Shown here one piece after another: positions 1 to 12,700 of a stretch of 64,000 bases of DNA. Under the pieces are notes generated by a model. The model had not been told where the DNA came from and made no database searches. It saw only the letters and a program-made list of their open reading frames with translations. Each line of letters starts with the position of its first letter. The stretch's first letter is position 1. The stretch covers positions 62,001 to 126,000 of the forward strand of contig JAOANU010000018.1 in the NCBI GenBank assembly GCA_034387635.1, written 5' to 3'. The position numbers and the translations under genes are program-made. The stretch comes from Rhodosporidiobolus odoratus (Eukaryota; Basidiomycota; Microbotryomycetes; Sporidiobolales; Sporidiobolaceae).

Positions 1-146
1 GGGAGTTTGAGCGGCAAGTTGGGGTGGAGGTTGTGAGCACCAGTGATTAGACAGACACTTACCCCTCTCGTTTTTGCAAATAGTTCTCTCGGCTCGGACA
101 CGCACGTAGGAATGTATTCAAAACGGAATTTTACAGGTCCTTCTAT

Positions 147-945
147 CTACATACGCTGTCCTCTCTGCTTATCCCGCCGGGTTAATCGGGTTAATCCTGT
201 CAGACTTCGACGGTGGTTGTCTTGCCGCGCGGCGCGGACTTGGGGGCGGTGAGCGGAAGAGCGGGAATCCTGTCTTGACGATGAGGGAGGAAATGCAGGG
301 TTGTCGAGGGAGTCGAGGGTGGGTCTGGTGGTCCCGCAGATTTTGGTGAAGTCTGCAGCGTTGAGTGATCAGCAATCAGAGAGGGCGAGCTGGGCGGAGT
401 GATGAGAGAAAAGAGCATACCGGCGAAAGCACCTTGGAGTTCCGAAGCCAACGCACTCTGGCAAATCGCCATTCTCGCCAACGCAGTCGAGCTACACAGG
501 CATTCCACTCCATCGCTCTGCGTCGGCGAGTTGCCGCAATACTGCCGAGCCGCCACGAGCAAACTTTGAGAAGGCCACTCTACAACTGGAAAAGGCGAAA
601 GGCGAGCGGCGCACCTTCAACGTTGTTACCCATCCATCGCATTCCTGCTCGACTGCTTGGCCTCGACCTTCTCTATCCGCCGCATGAACCATTCTTTGCG
701 CTTCAGAGACGAGCCGTGTCAAGCCCCCGACTTTTTCTCGTTTGACGAGGTAGTGCACGGCGTACAGCGCTTCGAGGGCGGGAGAGCTATTTGATGAGGC
801 GGAAAGCGGGACTCGGAGGTGCGGCAGAACTGTGGGAAAGTCAGGGTCAGATCGAGTAACATCGAGAGGAGGAATTGGACGAACAGGTAAAGAGGCCGAC
901 CAAAAGAAGCAGTCCCGCCAGTGTCCAGCTACGAATCACCCACAT
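147..945 (-). CDS. possible intron-rich gene of unknown function (boundaries uncertain)
   Basis: Three minus-strand blocks can be joined by plausible splice sites into one frame. Block A lies at about 945-627 and contains ALEALYAVHYLVKREK. A 45-bp intron (GTAACA...TTTTCCAG) leads to block B at about 588-421, containing ALARMAICQSALASELQG. An intron of about 70 bp (GTATGC...CGCTGCAG, about 420-353) leads to block C, starting DFTKICGTTRP and reaching a TAG at 147-149. The frames stay in register across both junctions, which is the main support. The translation is helix-rich in block B, loosely like BAR-type coiled coils, but I do not recognise the family. No convincing ATG was found; further 5' exons may lie in 945-1500. 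The sequence left of 147 is AT-richer and looks like a 3' UTR. Confidence 0.35.
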
Positions 946-1683
946 GCTCTCTTCTCATGTGCTGACGCCAGTGGAGCTGGATACAAGGCAAGTGAGGAGG
1001 AAGAAAGGCAGGAAAGGAAGGGTGGGTAGCCAGGAAGGAAAAAAAGCAGGGAGCTGTGCCGTCAAGCGGGGTAGCGTGTTTTGAGGGTAACGGGAAGAAC
1101 CGTTGGGCGACAGCCAGTCGAACGCGGCGTGCTCGCTGGTGCTTGAAAAAAAAGGACGATTCGAAAGCAAGGAAGCTGCTTGACGTGCGGGCGAAGTAAG
1201 AAAACCGAATCGGGACCGATTGAAACCCGAACAGCGTGATCGCGGTGCGCTCAGAGTGGAGCGGCGTCATGACACGGCTGTCGGACGCGGTGGACAGAGG
1301 CGTGCATGACCTTGCCCTGCAACAGGCGAGATTATACTGGCCGCCGGCAGGGGGAAAAATGTAAAGGAGAGGAGGGCGAGATGGTCGCGAGTCGGCGTTT
1401 GCGACAGCGAGAGCGACACACGGTGAGCGTTCGAGCATAGGTAGCATATGCACAGCTGGATTAACGTTCAGTGGTGAGCGGAGTGAGCAGATCCGGTACC
1501 ACGGCCACGCCTCTCTCAACTTCCTGAACCTCGTTCGCTGGCTCAGTCACTCTGCAGTCGACTCGGAAAAACGCTTACTCCCACCCTTAGCCTCTCGAGC
1601 ACCGTGCCTCACCACTTCGACCACGCCCCGCCTTTGTCCAGTCTTCATCTCCCCCCACCTCCGTCTGCCACCCTCAGCCCGCC
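946..1683. other. intergenic / divergent upstream region
   Basis: About 740 bp between the uncertain minus-strand gene and the OST3-like gene. It probably holds the promoter of the plus-strand gene and may include 5' exons of the minus-strand gene, because a 196-codon minus frame is open across 929-1519 but has no recognisable domain. The pyrimidine-rich stretch just before 1684 suits a fungal transcription start region. Confidence 0.4.
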
Positions 1684-3083
1684 ATGCTGCCGCTCGTGCT
1701 GCTGGCTGCCCTGCTTCCCGCCCTTGTCAGCGCATCCGCAACCCTCGACAAGTACCGCGCCCTCTCCAAACGATCAGGCGGTCTCCTCAGCCTCAACGCT
1801 GCGCAGTACGACGAGTTGACCTCGAGCCAAGGGAGGGACTACTCGGTCAGCGTCGTCTTGACGGCCTTGGGCCAGCAGTTCAAGTGCCAGCCGTGCAAGT
1901 GCGTCTCGCTTCTAACCCTTTCAGCTGACAGAAGAAAATGCTGATGCGACTTTGGCTTTGCAGGCTCCTCCAGCCCGAATACACAGCTCTGGCAAAGCAG
2001 TGGAGCAGTGCCAAGAAAGCGGAAGGAGAGGACCACTTCTTCGCCTACCTCGACTTCCATAATGGGGGCGAAATCTTCCAGAGAGTGGGTCCAACACGGC
2101 TCTTTCTCCTGTTTACGCGGGATAATCCGCCACGGGCAGATATCTACAGCGTCAATGTTCACGCTATTCGTCTCCACAGCTTGGTTTGCAGACAGCCCCG
2201 ACTTTCCAGCTCTTCATGCCTAGCGAAGGACCTCGCGCGATGGGCAAGCTTGGAGCGGAAACCATCGACTTTGGCCGGACGTGCGTTCGTACCTCTCGAC
2301 CTCGACTCTAACCTCGCTGACGCACACCCGGATACAGTGGCTTCTCCGCCGAATCCATTTCGACCCATTTGCGCGTCAACGCGAAATTGCCGTCTCTCAA
2401 CTTCAAGCGTCCGGTCGACAAGAGCAAGGCGATCAAGTCTGCTGTGACCGTCATCGGTGGAGCTATTGCGGTGTGGAAGCTCTGGCCTGTCCTGGCTGTC
2501 ATCTTTGGCCAGCGCTACATCTGGGCTGCAATCAGCCTTGTAAGCACCCTGTCCCACTTTCCTCCTTCTTTGCGGCAAATTAACCGTGCTATCCCCGCAG
2601 CTCACCATTCTCTTCATGACATCCGGCTACATGTGGACTCAAATTCGCCGCCCTCTTTACGTTCAATCTCAACGCGATGGCAAGGTGAATTACGTAGCAG
2701 GGGGGTATCAGACCCAACTCGGAGCCGAAGTGCACATCATCAGCGCCATCTGTCCGTCCCTCTCACTCCCCCATCTTCTCAATGGCGCGCTGACCTGTTT
2801 CTGGTGAGTGCAGACGGCCTCCTCGGCTTTTCAGCCTACACCCTCGCCTACACGATCCCGAAAATCAACGACCCGGTTCGACAGCGTTTGGGGGTCTACG
2901 TCTGGACGGGCGTGTTGGTCGTCATGGCGGGAACGCTGATGAACATCTTTGGGGGAATGAAGCAACCTGGATGTGCGTCGTCTTTCTTGCTTGCCACCCT
3001 CGCCTTTGTGGTGAGCGGTCCTGCGCTTGCTTGATGTGCTGACGCTTGGATACGGTCTTGCAGATCCTTTCCGTATCTTCTGA
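1684..3083 (+). CDS. OST3: Oligosaccharyltransferase OST3/OST6-type subunit
   Basis: Probable thioredoxin-fold subunit of the ER oligosaccharyltransferase complex, which helps transfer glycans to Asn of nascent proteins by holding cysteine-containing substrates. The first exon encodes a signal peptide (MLPLVLLAALLPALVSA) and then the lumenal domain with the redox motif C-Q-P-C (frame FKCQPCK). Later exons give TAPTFQLFMPSEGPRAMGK (the family's cis-Pro region) and LNFKRPVDKSKAIKSAVTV, followed by about four membrane segments including YIWAAISL, LTILFMTSGYMW, GLLGFSAYTLAYTIP and VYVWTGVLVVMAGTLM. About six exons join in frame. The first intron is 1899-1963, and the last exon after the intron ending at 3063 encodes only YPFRIF plus TGA (3081-3083). 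The ATG at 1684 is chosen because it opens the signal peptide. The order and C-terminal four-helix layout match the family; OST3 versus OST6 cannot be separated by eye. Confidence 0.88.
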
Positions 3084-3889
3084 GTAGTGGATAGGGGGGG
3101 ACCTGACAAAATAGAACTGCACAAGATGACATCGCTCGGGGAAGAGAGGTTCACAAACGAGAGTGAGATTGACAAGGAACCATCCCGTCCGCTTTCGAGC
3201 TCTGAGCGAGGGACGGAAAGAGCTACTTCTGAATTAGCACTGCACCATAACGGACCCTGCCCGGCAGCCGATTTCGGTTGACGGATATTTGACCTTCTTC
3301 TCCTCGAGCCCAACCCTTTCTTCCGTTGCATTCGACCTCGAACTTGCTTTCTGGCTTGATCACCTCGTGCACACCTATCAACGAACACACAGCTTTCCAC
3401 TGGTGTACCACGTCACCTGTTCCTTGCTCGCCTTGCCGACAACTCGCTCGTCCCCCCTCTTCATCGCCAGCGCGCCCTTCGCTTCTCTCGTTCACTACCG
3501 GGTGTACCGGAAGACTATTACGCGACACCGCGGCTACAGCTCTGCCACTTTCAAAAGCCCACGGCGCCCGCTCGACCCGAGCGAAGCTCTGCGGTGGTTA
3601 GCTGTTCGCGTGCGGGGGTGCGAACTGCGAAGCTAAAGTCGCCACGACGGGTGTACACAGACGGACCAGAGTCGTACAGAGGGTCACAGTACGCTCCGTT
3701 CCACCTCCTTCTGCCGCGATTGGATCGTGTTGCTGGATGCTCGCCAGGAGGTTGTGCGATCGGACCCAGCGGGTGAGAAACAAGATCGGGGTCTAGGGGA
3801 GATACAGAGTGGCATCATGACACAGCGAGGCTGTTTCAGGCTCACTGACTATCTATCCCACAGCCGGACTCTGTTACGCGAACGCTACC
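3084..3889. other. intergenic region, 3' of OST3 and promoter of SOG2-like gene
   Basis: About 800 bp without a supportable gene. Small open frames on both strands lack any recognisable domain or splice logic. The stretch likely contains the OST3 3' UTR and the promoter and 5' UTR of the next gene. No repeat or RNA gene seen. Confidence 0.5.
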
Positions 3890-6800
3890 ATGTCCTCGTC
3901 TCGTTCTCCTCGACCACCAAACTCCGCCCTCTCTCCTCCACCTCGTCAGGACTCTGGCCCTCCCTCGCCTAGGGTTTCTCCCACTACCGCCATGCCCTTT
4001 TCCTTCCCTCCTGCACCTACAAATGGCGGAGCCCCGCCTCCCCCTCCCGGCGCCTCGTCCTCCCGCTTTCAAGCCGCCTTCGCCGCCTATCCATCCGCCG
4101 CCTCTCGCCATGTCCCATATGCTTCAATCTCTTCCGTCAATTCGGATTCTTCCTTGCACCTCCTCGCAAGCGGAAGTGCGGACGACGACGAGCTGCCGAC
4201 TGGGGAAAGAGCGTTCGATGCCATGCAGAGGGAATTGGGGGCACCGGAAGGTGCTCGAGGGTTGGGCTTGATGGATGGCGGGTACGGTGGGCCGAATCGG
4301 GGTTTCGGACCGAGCTACTCTCGAGGGATGGAAAGGCTCTACGAAGAACCGGAAGAGTACGATACCGTTCGAGGTCTTCCGCAGGAAAATGGGTACGAGT
4401 ACGGTCGTGAAGAAGAACCGCCGGTGCCTTTCCAACGGAACGGCTCAGCAGCTCGATTAGCAGCCGCCGCTAACGGGACTACACCTGGTACTGGCCGTCC
4501 GGCGTCGATGGATCTCGACAACTCGATGGCGTTCCTCCTCTCCCCACCACCCTCTTTCGACCCGACAACCCCATCCGCGAAGACGTTCGCGGCAGCGGCG
4601 GCAAGCGAGACGCCGAGGCCAAGGGAACGAGAACGGACAGCCACGAAGGACCGGATCTTTCCGGCGCCTTTGTTGCTGAAGAGCGACCGAAACTACTCGT
4701 ACGGCACCGGCAACGGTAACGGAAGCGGCGGAGGTAGTGCAGGGGGTAGCGGGTCTGGTGGACCCTCGAGTCCGGTACTCAGTTTCCCTCCTACCGCACC
4801 TCTGTCGTTCCCGCGGCGGCCGTCAGCTGTATCGGGCGGGGGAGGATGGAACGGTTCGGCTAGTCACTCGCCAGGCCAGTCGTTCCAGCGGAGCTGGACC
4901 CGAGATAGGGAACGGGAGGGTCCGATGGGACCACCAGAGACGACTCGGACAAATCTCCCTTATCACCGCCGACAGCAGTCCTCCACCTCCTCCCTCTCAC
5001 ACGGCTCTTTTCTTCCTTACAACAACTCTTACTCTTATGAGCCACGGCATGCACTTAATGTCTCTGCGTCAACCTCTACCGCTGTCTCGCCATCCATCGG
5101 CTTTGGGCGAAATCCCCAGGCCTTCCCGCCGCCGTCGACCTCATCTTCCGCCGTTCCCTCTGCAGCCGGCCACGGGTCTTCCGCTTCCGTCGCCTCTACC
5201 ACCTTCACCGGAGTCTCTTCTTCCGAACCACCTATATCGTCACAAGCTCTCATCACTCATGTTCGTGCCCTCCGATCCGCCTCGTCACCCATGGGACTTT
5301 CCCAGTCACAAGGTCCGCTTACTCGGTCAGCCACCCCCGCCTACTCGTCACAACATCAGCGCAACCGATCTGCCGGCTCAGCCACCGCAACAGAAGCAGA
5401 TGAACCACCTCCTGCCTACTCGCTGAATGGGACTCACCTCGCCTCTTTTCGACTGGAAACGGTCGACCTTTCGCACAAGCGAATCGCTGACGTACCTATC
5501 GAGGTCGTCTACGAATTGCGGAACGAGGTGGAGAAGCTTGCGCTCGGGTATAATCTGCTCAAGGATTTGCCGCCGCACCTCAATCGTATCGGGAATCGGC
5601 TCAAGTACCTGAACGTGAGGGTCAACATGTTGACGACCTTTCCGCAAGTGGTGCGTCTCGCCCTCCTCACAATCTCATAGGCATCGGGCTAATGCTTGCT
5701 GTGGCGAACTAGCTGTGCGAGATGCCTTCGCTCGAGATCTTGGATATCAGTCGAAACAAGATTCGGATGCTGCCGAAGACCCCTGGCACACTACTGAACC
5801 TCAAGGTGCGTTGCTCACGCCATTGTTAAGCTACCCACCAATACTGACTCGTGTCGGACTCCGTTACAGGTGTTCTCCTGCGCCAAGAACCGCATTAAAC
5901 GCCTACCCATCTGGTTCACCTTTATGTCCCTCCTCAAAGTCCTCAAAATCGACCACAACCCTCTCGAATGGCCACCTCGAGAAGTCGCCTCCTTCCCTCT
6001 CGGCTCTTATGTCCCCGGCTCGCTGGTCCCGCCCCCACCGCAGCCGATGAGCAAACAGGAAGAAGCGGATGAGATGGCGAGGTGGTTGCCGCAGCTGATA
6101 CGGTGGATGAAAGAGAATAGAGCGTCGGAGATGGAGAGGGAGAGAGTACAGGAGGCGGAGAAGAGAGAGGCGGATAAGAAGGAAGCGGAGAGGAAGCCGG
6201 TACCGGGATTGGCTGTCGAGCACAACACGTACGTCGTTCGTAAATTGTTTTCAGATAGTCTTGCTTATAGTAGTCGTGTTTCCAGTGACGACGAGCACGA
6301 AGGCGACCGAGATACGGGGATCAGACGGACCGCTAGCGGTCGGCTCGACGACGATGCACCTCGGGCCCGCCGTGCGGGACCACCTCTTCCTTCGATTGAC
6401 CTCGATGCCGCAGCAGAAGAGGCTCCAACTGCCCTTCCCGACCCGTCTGTGCGACACAGTCGCAATGCCTCTCACACTCTCGCCGCCTCTGCCGCGCCGT
6501 CTCCCCGTCCCGCTCTTCGAGCCAAGAAGTCTCTTCCCGACTTGCGCCAGAACCACGCCGACATCCTCGCCGACCGACGAACAGGAACGACCCTCGAGGA
6601 AGAGCCGCCCCGACCGGTTGTACCTTCGCTTGAAGGGCCGTTGCGAAGGCTGAAAGCTGAAGGTCATCCCGGTCTGCAGCATTCGGTGTCTGCGAAAGCA
6701 GCATTGCCGACGCAAAGTGTATCGGCGACACCGTTAGTTACAACATGCTCACCACCCACAGCGAGCAGTATCGTCCGATCGCAAAGTGCTCGACCACCTG

Positions 6801-8860
6801 CCGCACCTTCGCCGTCTGCTCCCTTGTCTCGGCAAGACACGGCACCTCAACCCCCGCGTCAGCAACCGCAGCGACCTAGAATTGACCTCGACGCGCCGCC
6901 CAAGGGTAAGCGAACCGAGATGGAACGTCCTGTTGCCAGCGAGTACGACCGCAATAGCGGTGCCTACTTCCGTCGTCTCTCGATGCTGCCCGTTTCGACT
7001 ATCGCCAAAACGGTCCCCGTCGTTCTCCTTCAATTCGCCGACGCGATCCGAGGCATTCTCTTCTCGCTCGCACAGATCTATTCGGCGCTGAGGCAGTTCG
7101 TCGTCTTTGCCTCGCAAGACCGACTGCCGGCGCCGGTGGCGAGGTTGATGAGCTCGGCAGATACCAGCATGAGCGCCCTCATCAACGCTCTCGACCGCTT
7201 CGACTCTCTCTCGCGACGAGGTACCCCGCCCACGCCCATCGTTCGGGACGTCTTCGCATCTTGCCGAGATAACGTCGTCGTTTTCGGCAAACTCGTCGCG
7301 GCTCTCCAGCCGCAACTCAAGGCCTTGACGGCGACGGCCGATGCGAGGTACACCCGGACGCTGCTGCTCATGCTCTATGGGTCCATGGGAGAAATCGCCA
7401 ACTCGTGGACTACGGTTGCGCCCCTCTTTACCGAAGCCGAAGATCCTGCAGAGACGACCCTCGTTCTTCAGCCGCCCACACCTTCCCCTCAGCTCGAGTC
7501 GGCGACGCCTTCCTCTTCCCATGTTCCAGGATCAGCCGCTGGCGGTAGCAACGGATCCAACGGCCCTCGCCTCACGCGACAACGCTCGACAACTCGGAGG
7601 CATGCCGGTTCCTTCAGCGTCGAGGACGTACAACTTGGCGCCGTCCTTCCTCCCGCCGAGATACCGCCGGTCCCGGCACTTCCCTTGTCCATGGAGGACG
7701 GCGGCCTGTTGGCTTCCACCCCTGGTGTCGAAGCCACTTCCTCGTCGTCCCTACCGTCCCGTCCACCTCTCTCCGCGCGGTCCTCCATCTCCAGTATCGC
7801 CACGGGCGCGTCCTTCTTCGCCTCTCGCAACCGAGAGCGGCCCACCTTCAACCTCGCTATGCCGCCTCAGCTCGGCTATGAGGAGATGGCGCAACGCGCC
7901 TTCGACCAACCGATTACGCCCGGCGTCCAGGGCTTCATCAACCGCACCAACAATCCTAACGGACCGTCCTATTACGGCCGATGGAACCAGCAGAATCTTG
8001 CACTCGGCAGCCTCTCCAACTTCTCCGACTCGCTCGGGCTGAGCGCCTCGTCGAGCGTCATCGCCGTACCCGCCTGGGCAAACGCGGTGGCCAACACCGC
8101 ACCACCCCTCATGCCCGTAACCACCTCGAACCCCAATGCCTCGTCTGGGCCGTACCGCTCTCACCGCATATCCCGTCCCGTGTCGACCCTCAATGCTGAC
8201 GAGACCTTCCTGGACCAAGCTGAGTCGACCATGTCGATCGCAGCCGACGTCTACGGAATGCTACTCGACTCATTCGAAGACCCTATCCAGACCGCGGCGT
8301 TCCTTACCATCTTGGGCGGTCGGAGGAAGCTTAAGGAGCTGAGTGAGCTGTGCAGGCTTGGCTCGAATGCTACGGCGACGCTGAGGCTGGGGGTTGATAG
8401 GATTCGAGGCAGCGATGGGAGAGGAAGGCTTAGGTTTACGATGGAGGATGCGAGGGAGGTCGGAGATTCGGCATTCGAGTATGTGCAGGTACGTTGTCTT
8501 TCTTCTGCTCATTCTTCCTCGCACTGTGCCTAGCGCAGTACACGTCTAAGCGCGCTTTTTCTTTCGACCACACCCTGACCTGTTTTTTCCCTGCAGTACG
8601 TTATCCGAACTGCCAAGCTCATCAGAACCATCTCGCAAGACCTCGCCTTCCCTCAACAAGTCCGAGACGCAGTCGGCCAACTGACCCTCGGCACACGGGA
8701 ATTCGCCCGGCTCCTCTCGCACGGTCACACGAGTTTCCGACCTCTCCAAACGCAGGGAACCGGAGTCGGGCGAATCTTGGGGGGTAGTTTGGGGTCTGCC
8801 TCGGACGGGTTTGGGGAGTTGGCAGAAGTTAGGTCGAGGGACTTTGCGACGGCGGTTTAA
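3890..8860 (+). CDS. SOG2: SOG2-like leucine-rich repeat protein of the RAM signalling network
   Basis: In yeasts Sog2 binds the NDR kinase module (Cbk1/Mob2, Kic1, Hym1, Tao3) that controls polarised growth and cell separation. The N-terminal 500 or so residues are disordered (Ser/Pro/Gly-rich). Leucine-rich repeats follow (frames VDLSHKRIADVPIEVVYELR, PSLEILDISRNKIRMLP, FSCAKNRIKRLP, LLKVLKIDHNPLEWPP). After another disordered block comes the Sog2 domain, starting around NSGAYFRRLSMLPVSTIAKT. The C-terminus ends SRDFATAV. Introns: 5651-5712, 5806-5869, a probable 57-bp one at 6229-6285 (length divisible by three, no stop), and about 8490-8596. The spliced protein is about 1,570-1,590 residues. 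The ATG at 3890 opens MSSSRSPRPPNSALSPPP. LRR plus Sog2-domain order makes the family call strong; the disordered parts are not diagnostic. Confidence 0.85.
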
Positions 8861-9749
8861 GCGCTGCGGTTAGCCATTTGCTGTAAGGGAAACCCAGTCA
8901 GCCGGTGTTTTACTCCTTTTCACCTCGAGTCTCTGCCGCGCGCGTTCGGTGGGGTACGATCGAGAGGTCGTCGTCCGTTGCAGTCTTAATCTGAGAATCA
9001 CGTACGGTGTTCGGGAAGGGAAATGCAAGAGGGGTCCGTGGAGAGATGGGACTCTGACGAGAGAAGGGAAAAGGGGGATCGAAAGAGATGAACCTTCTCC
9101 GTCCTGTCGTGAACCTCGACTCGCTCTGATCGGGTGCTACTGCTTCTTCCGGCCTCAGTAAGGGTACTCGGCACGCCTTCCGGTCGTCTACTAGCTCTCC
9201 CAGGCAGTCGTCGCTGTTGTTCAAGTCGAGATCAACATCCGCTCAGCCCCTCTTCGACATCTCTAAAAAACTCAGCAGGACGCGTAGGAACGCATCGCAG
9301 ACGTAGAGACGGAGCATCTGAGTATCTGGGCTGGCTGCCGGTACGTTCTTCTGTGCTTATCGGTTCACCACCTTCTTCCGAGACTGCTGAACGGGGTCCG
9401 AGCGAATTGAGCCCGTTCAGCTTGACCAGATCGAGCCGAGGACCGGTCAGACTACTATGCGGCACTCTGGACGCGGGCTCGGCCGGGTGGATAGCAGCAC
9501 GCGGTCGCAGATGGATGTGCAAGAATAGCGAAAACATGGGCAGCCCATACTCGCATAGCTGCTCGAGGACCGCGGCTGTTGATCTAAACTGACTTCGGCT
9601 CACCACTACCGTATGCAGGCGCACTCTCTACCTCCCCGGCCCTGAACAGCAGCATTGGCGCCGCGTCCTTTCCCCCTCGACCCCCTTCCTTCCCCTTGCC
9701 TTCTCAACTCCGACTCTGCGCATTCTCGCCCGCGGCCACCATCAGTCGA
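8861..9749. other. intergenic region upstream of the Ras exchange factor gene
   Basis: About 890 bp between SOG2-like and CDC25-like genes. It holds short frames on both strands but nothing with a domain. A CCACCATCAGTCGA context precedes the ATG at 9750. Probably 3' UTR plus promoter and 5' UTR; an untranslated intron is possible but not demonstrable. Confidence 0.5.
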
Positions 9750-12700
9750 ATGGGAGACAACATTCTGCCCGTCTCAGGAGACGGACCTATCTTCGTCCGC
9801 GCCCTGTACGACTACCAAGCCGCCGACGGCTCCTCCCTTTCTTTCCGACAGAACGACATCCTCGAAATTCTCTCAACCCTTGAGAGCGGCTGGTGGGATG
9901 GTGTTGCTCTCTCTAGCGGTACGCGAGGCTGGCTGCCTAGCAATTACGTCTCGAGGGTCAGTGAGGAAGAGGCGCAGATGGCGGTGGGAGGATTGGCAGA
10001 TCTGCGAAGAGGCAGCGTGGCGTCTCTGCTGTCGAGTGCAGGCGGTGGGTCAGACGAGGCTCAGTACGCAGCAGGGTTAGTTGGAGATGTGGCGGGGATG
10101 AGCCTGAGTCGCGACCCCTCCTTCACCGACTTAATGGTCACTGCCGACGACGACCTCACTTCCTTCTCTGCGGGCGGCGATATCTTCAGCGAGATTGCCG
10201 CTGCTGCCCAAGCCGAGTCAACAGCCGAGTCAACAGCCGAGTCAACAGCCGACTCCAACCCCCAACCCCATCACGCCCCTTCCTCCTCTTTCACCTTTCC
10301 TTCCCGCCCGGCCGCCCGACAAACCGATCAGCAAGTCGCCACCGGCTCTTTCCCTGGTCTTCCGGCAGCAGCAGCGAGCTTCGGCGTCGATGGTACCGTA
10401 GAGGACGAAGACGCCGAGTTCTACTGGGTCCCAAAGATGACGACTGGAGGGCAGCTGTTCTACTACAACACTCGAACAGGCGAGACGTCGCGGGATATGC
10501 CCATCGATGGCAAGGGAGATGGGGTACGGATCGATCGTAGCGAATTCAGCACGGAAGATGGGGAGGCGGCACCACCCATTGCTGCTGCTCCCCCTCCTTT
10601 AGCTGATGGCCAGGAGGGGGAATGGAGCGAGCGGGTCACGGCGGACGGGCAGAGCGTCTACTACGTCAACCTGCGGACGGGAGAGCAGATTTGGGATCCG
10701 CCAAGAGGAGCTGGTCCTATGGCTGGCTCAAGACGCGGCAGTCTCGCTCGGGCGCTTTCTCCTGCTGGCTCGACCTGGACGGAGCGAGCGCCCCGACCGC
10801 AGCCGATCGACATCGTTGAGGAGGAAGGGCAAGATGGCGAGGATCTGAAGCGGGCTAGCATGTACAGTGACGATTCGGCGCTCGACATGGCGTTTGCGGG
10901 TTCGGCACGGCGAGAACGGCGAGCGAGCGTTGACGTCGACGCTACGCCTGTCAAGGCCGACAGTGGGCTTGTAGGACGACCAGTCGCCTCTCGTCGACCG
11001 CCACCCCAGCGAAAGATGACTTCAACTGTCGATTTGCTGGGTCCGCCGCCTCCGCCTTTGATCGCAGATCTTGAGGAGATTGCGAGCAGGTCAATGCAGG
11101 AGCTCATACAGGCTGTCGGGCTGGCAGGGGTAGCAGGAGGGGGCAGTCGGAATCATGCCGCTGAGCGAGATCGCCTTGCTCAGCTCGGAAACGACGTCGT
11201 CCAATCTCTCCGCCTAGTCCTCCAATCTTCTGGCGTTCTCGAGCATCCCGTCCTTGTCTCTCCTTTTTCGACTTCCGCCTCGCCCGCCAACGAAATCACC
11301 GGTCCTTTCTCGCACTTCTCCCCGCTGTCCCACTCCGCTCAAGCCGACCTTCGGCCCTTCTCCCGCCGACTCATATCTACCCTTTCCAAGCTCACCTTTT
11401 CCCTTCGCGCAATGTGGGGCCTCTTGGAAACTACTCCCGAAGATCAGCTCGTCGAGGAGGACGAAACGCCTGCGGATCCGGAAGAAATTCTCCGTCGCGC
11501 TCAGGCTCGACAACAGGCCATTGTCGAGCGAAAAGCGATAAAGGAGTTCCGCTTCGAGCACGAGACGAAACTTCGCAGTGAGGTCATGCAGGGAACGCGG
11601 GACGTGAGCGATCAGGTTCTCACCTTCTTGCAGCATTTCCAGCGGGTCGTCGCCTCTGTCTCTGCGTCGGAAGGGCAACTTCCAATCCCTCTTAATCAGC
11701 TCCGAGCACCGAAGGCGACTCAAGGGAGCTTGCGGACGAATGCGGCGGCATTACTCCTGCCGGGCGGAGGATTCGGCGGTAACTGGCGAGGCAACGGTTA
11801 CGTTTCGCTTCCGACGCCGCATTCTAGCCCGAATGCCTCCGCTTGCGCAGATCACGAGAAGCTGGCCTACGCTTGGCCGAGCAAGCCCATCTCGAGGGAG
11901 GTCGGTGAGGAGATCGCCCGGTCGAGCGATGGCTTGGTGGCGGAGGCGGAACAGCTCGCCATCACCGCTGGAGCAGACGAGGTGGATGTTAGCGCGGTGT
12001 TTGAGCGGGCAACTGCCGTGCAGGATCAGCTGAGCGCTTTCATCGCTCAGGTTGAGGAGGTTGACGTCGCCGCCGGTGTCGACTTTCAGCTTCCCCGAGG
12101 GGAAGAGTCTCGGGCGCCTTCTCGACCAGATTCGATGGCTCCTTCGACGACAACAACGAGCGAGAATACGACGGGGGAGGCGGACGATGATCGGGCCGCC
12201 AGGTACAAGGCGAGCGTGCTCAAGGCCAAGCCGCTGCTCGCAGAATTTGAAGCACGCAAACAGGCGCTTTACGACCTCGCACCTCGACTCGTTCTCGTCC
12301 TACAGAACGCACTCGTCTCGTCCCCTTCATCGCCTTCTTTCGCTGGTCAACCTGCCGATAATTCTCCTCTCGCCTTCCTTCCCAGCCCGGCCTCCTCACC
12401 ATCGCTCGATTCTTCTGTCCTTCGCAACCTCGTAGACGATCTCGTAACAGCATCTCCATCCCTCTGCACTACGCTCACCTCCCTCGTCGCCATCGCCGAA
12501 GTGCAAGCTAGTGCTCCTCGCAACCTCCGCACCCACTCCCTCGCATTCCGCACCAGCCTGTTCATCCCTCCCGCAGCTCCCAGCATCCCCCCGTCTTCCG
12601 ACAGCGGACATGGCCACTCTTCTTCGCAACGCATGTCTGTCACCCGCTCTAGCCAAAGTCAAGACTCGACCTTCCGAAGTTACCGGTCCAGCACCGACAG

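Noticed and set aside
4339..4644. Minus-strand and alternate-frame open frames inside SOG2 and CDC25 first exons
   Set aside because: High GC keeps several frames open; none has domains or splice-consistent extensions, unlike the plus-strand frames.
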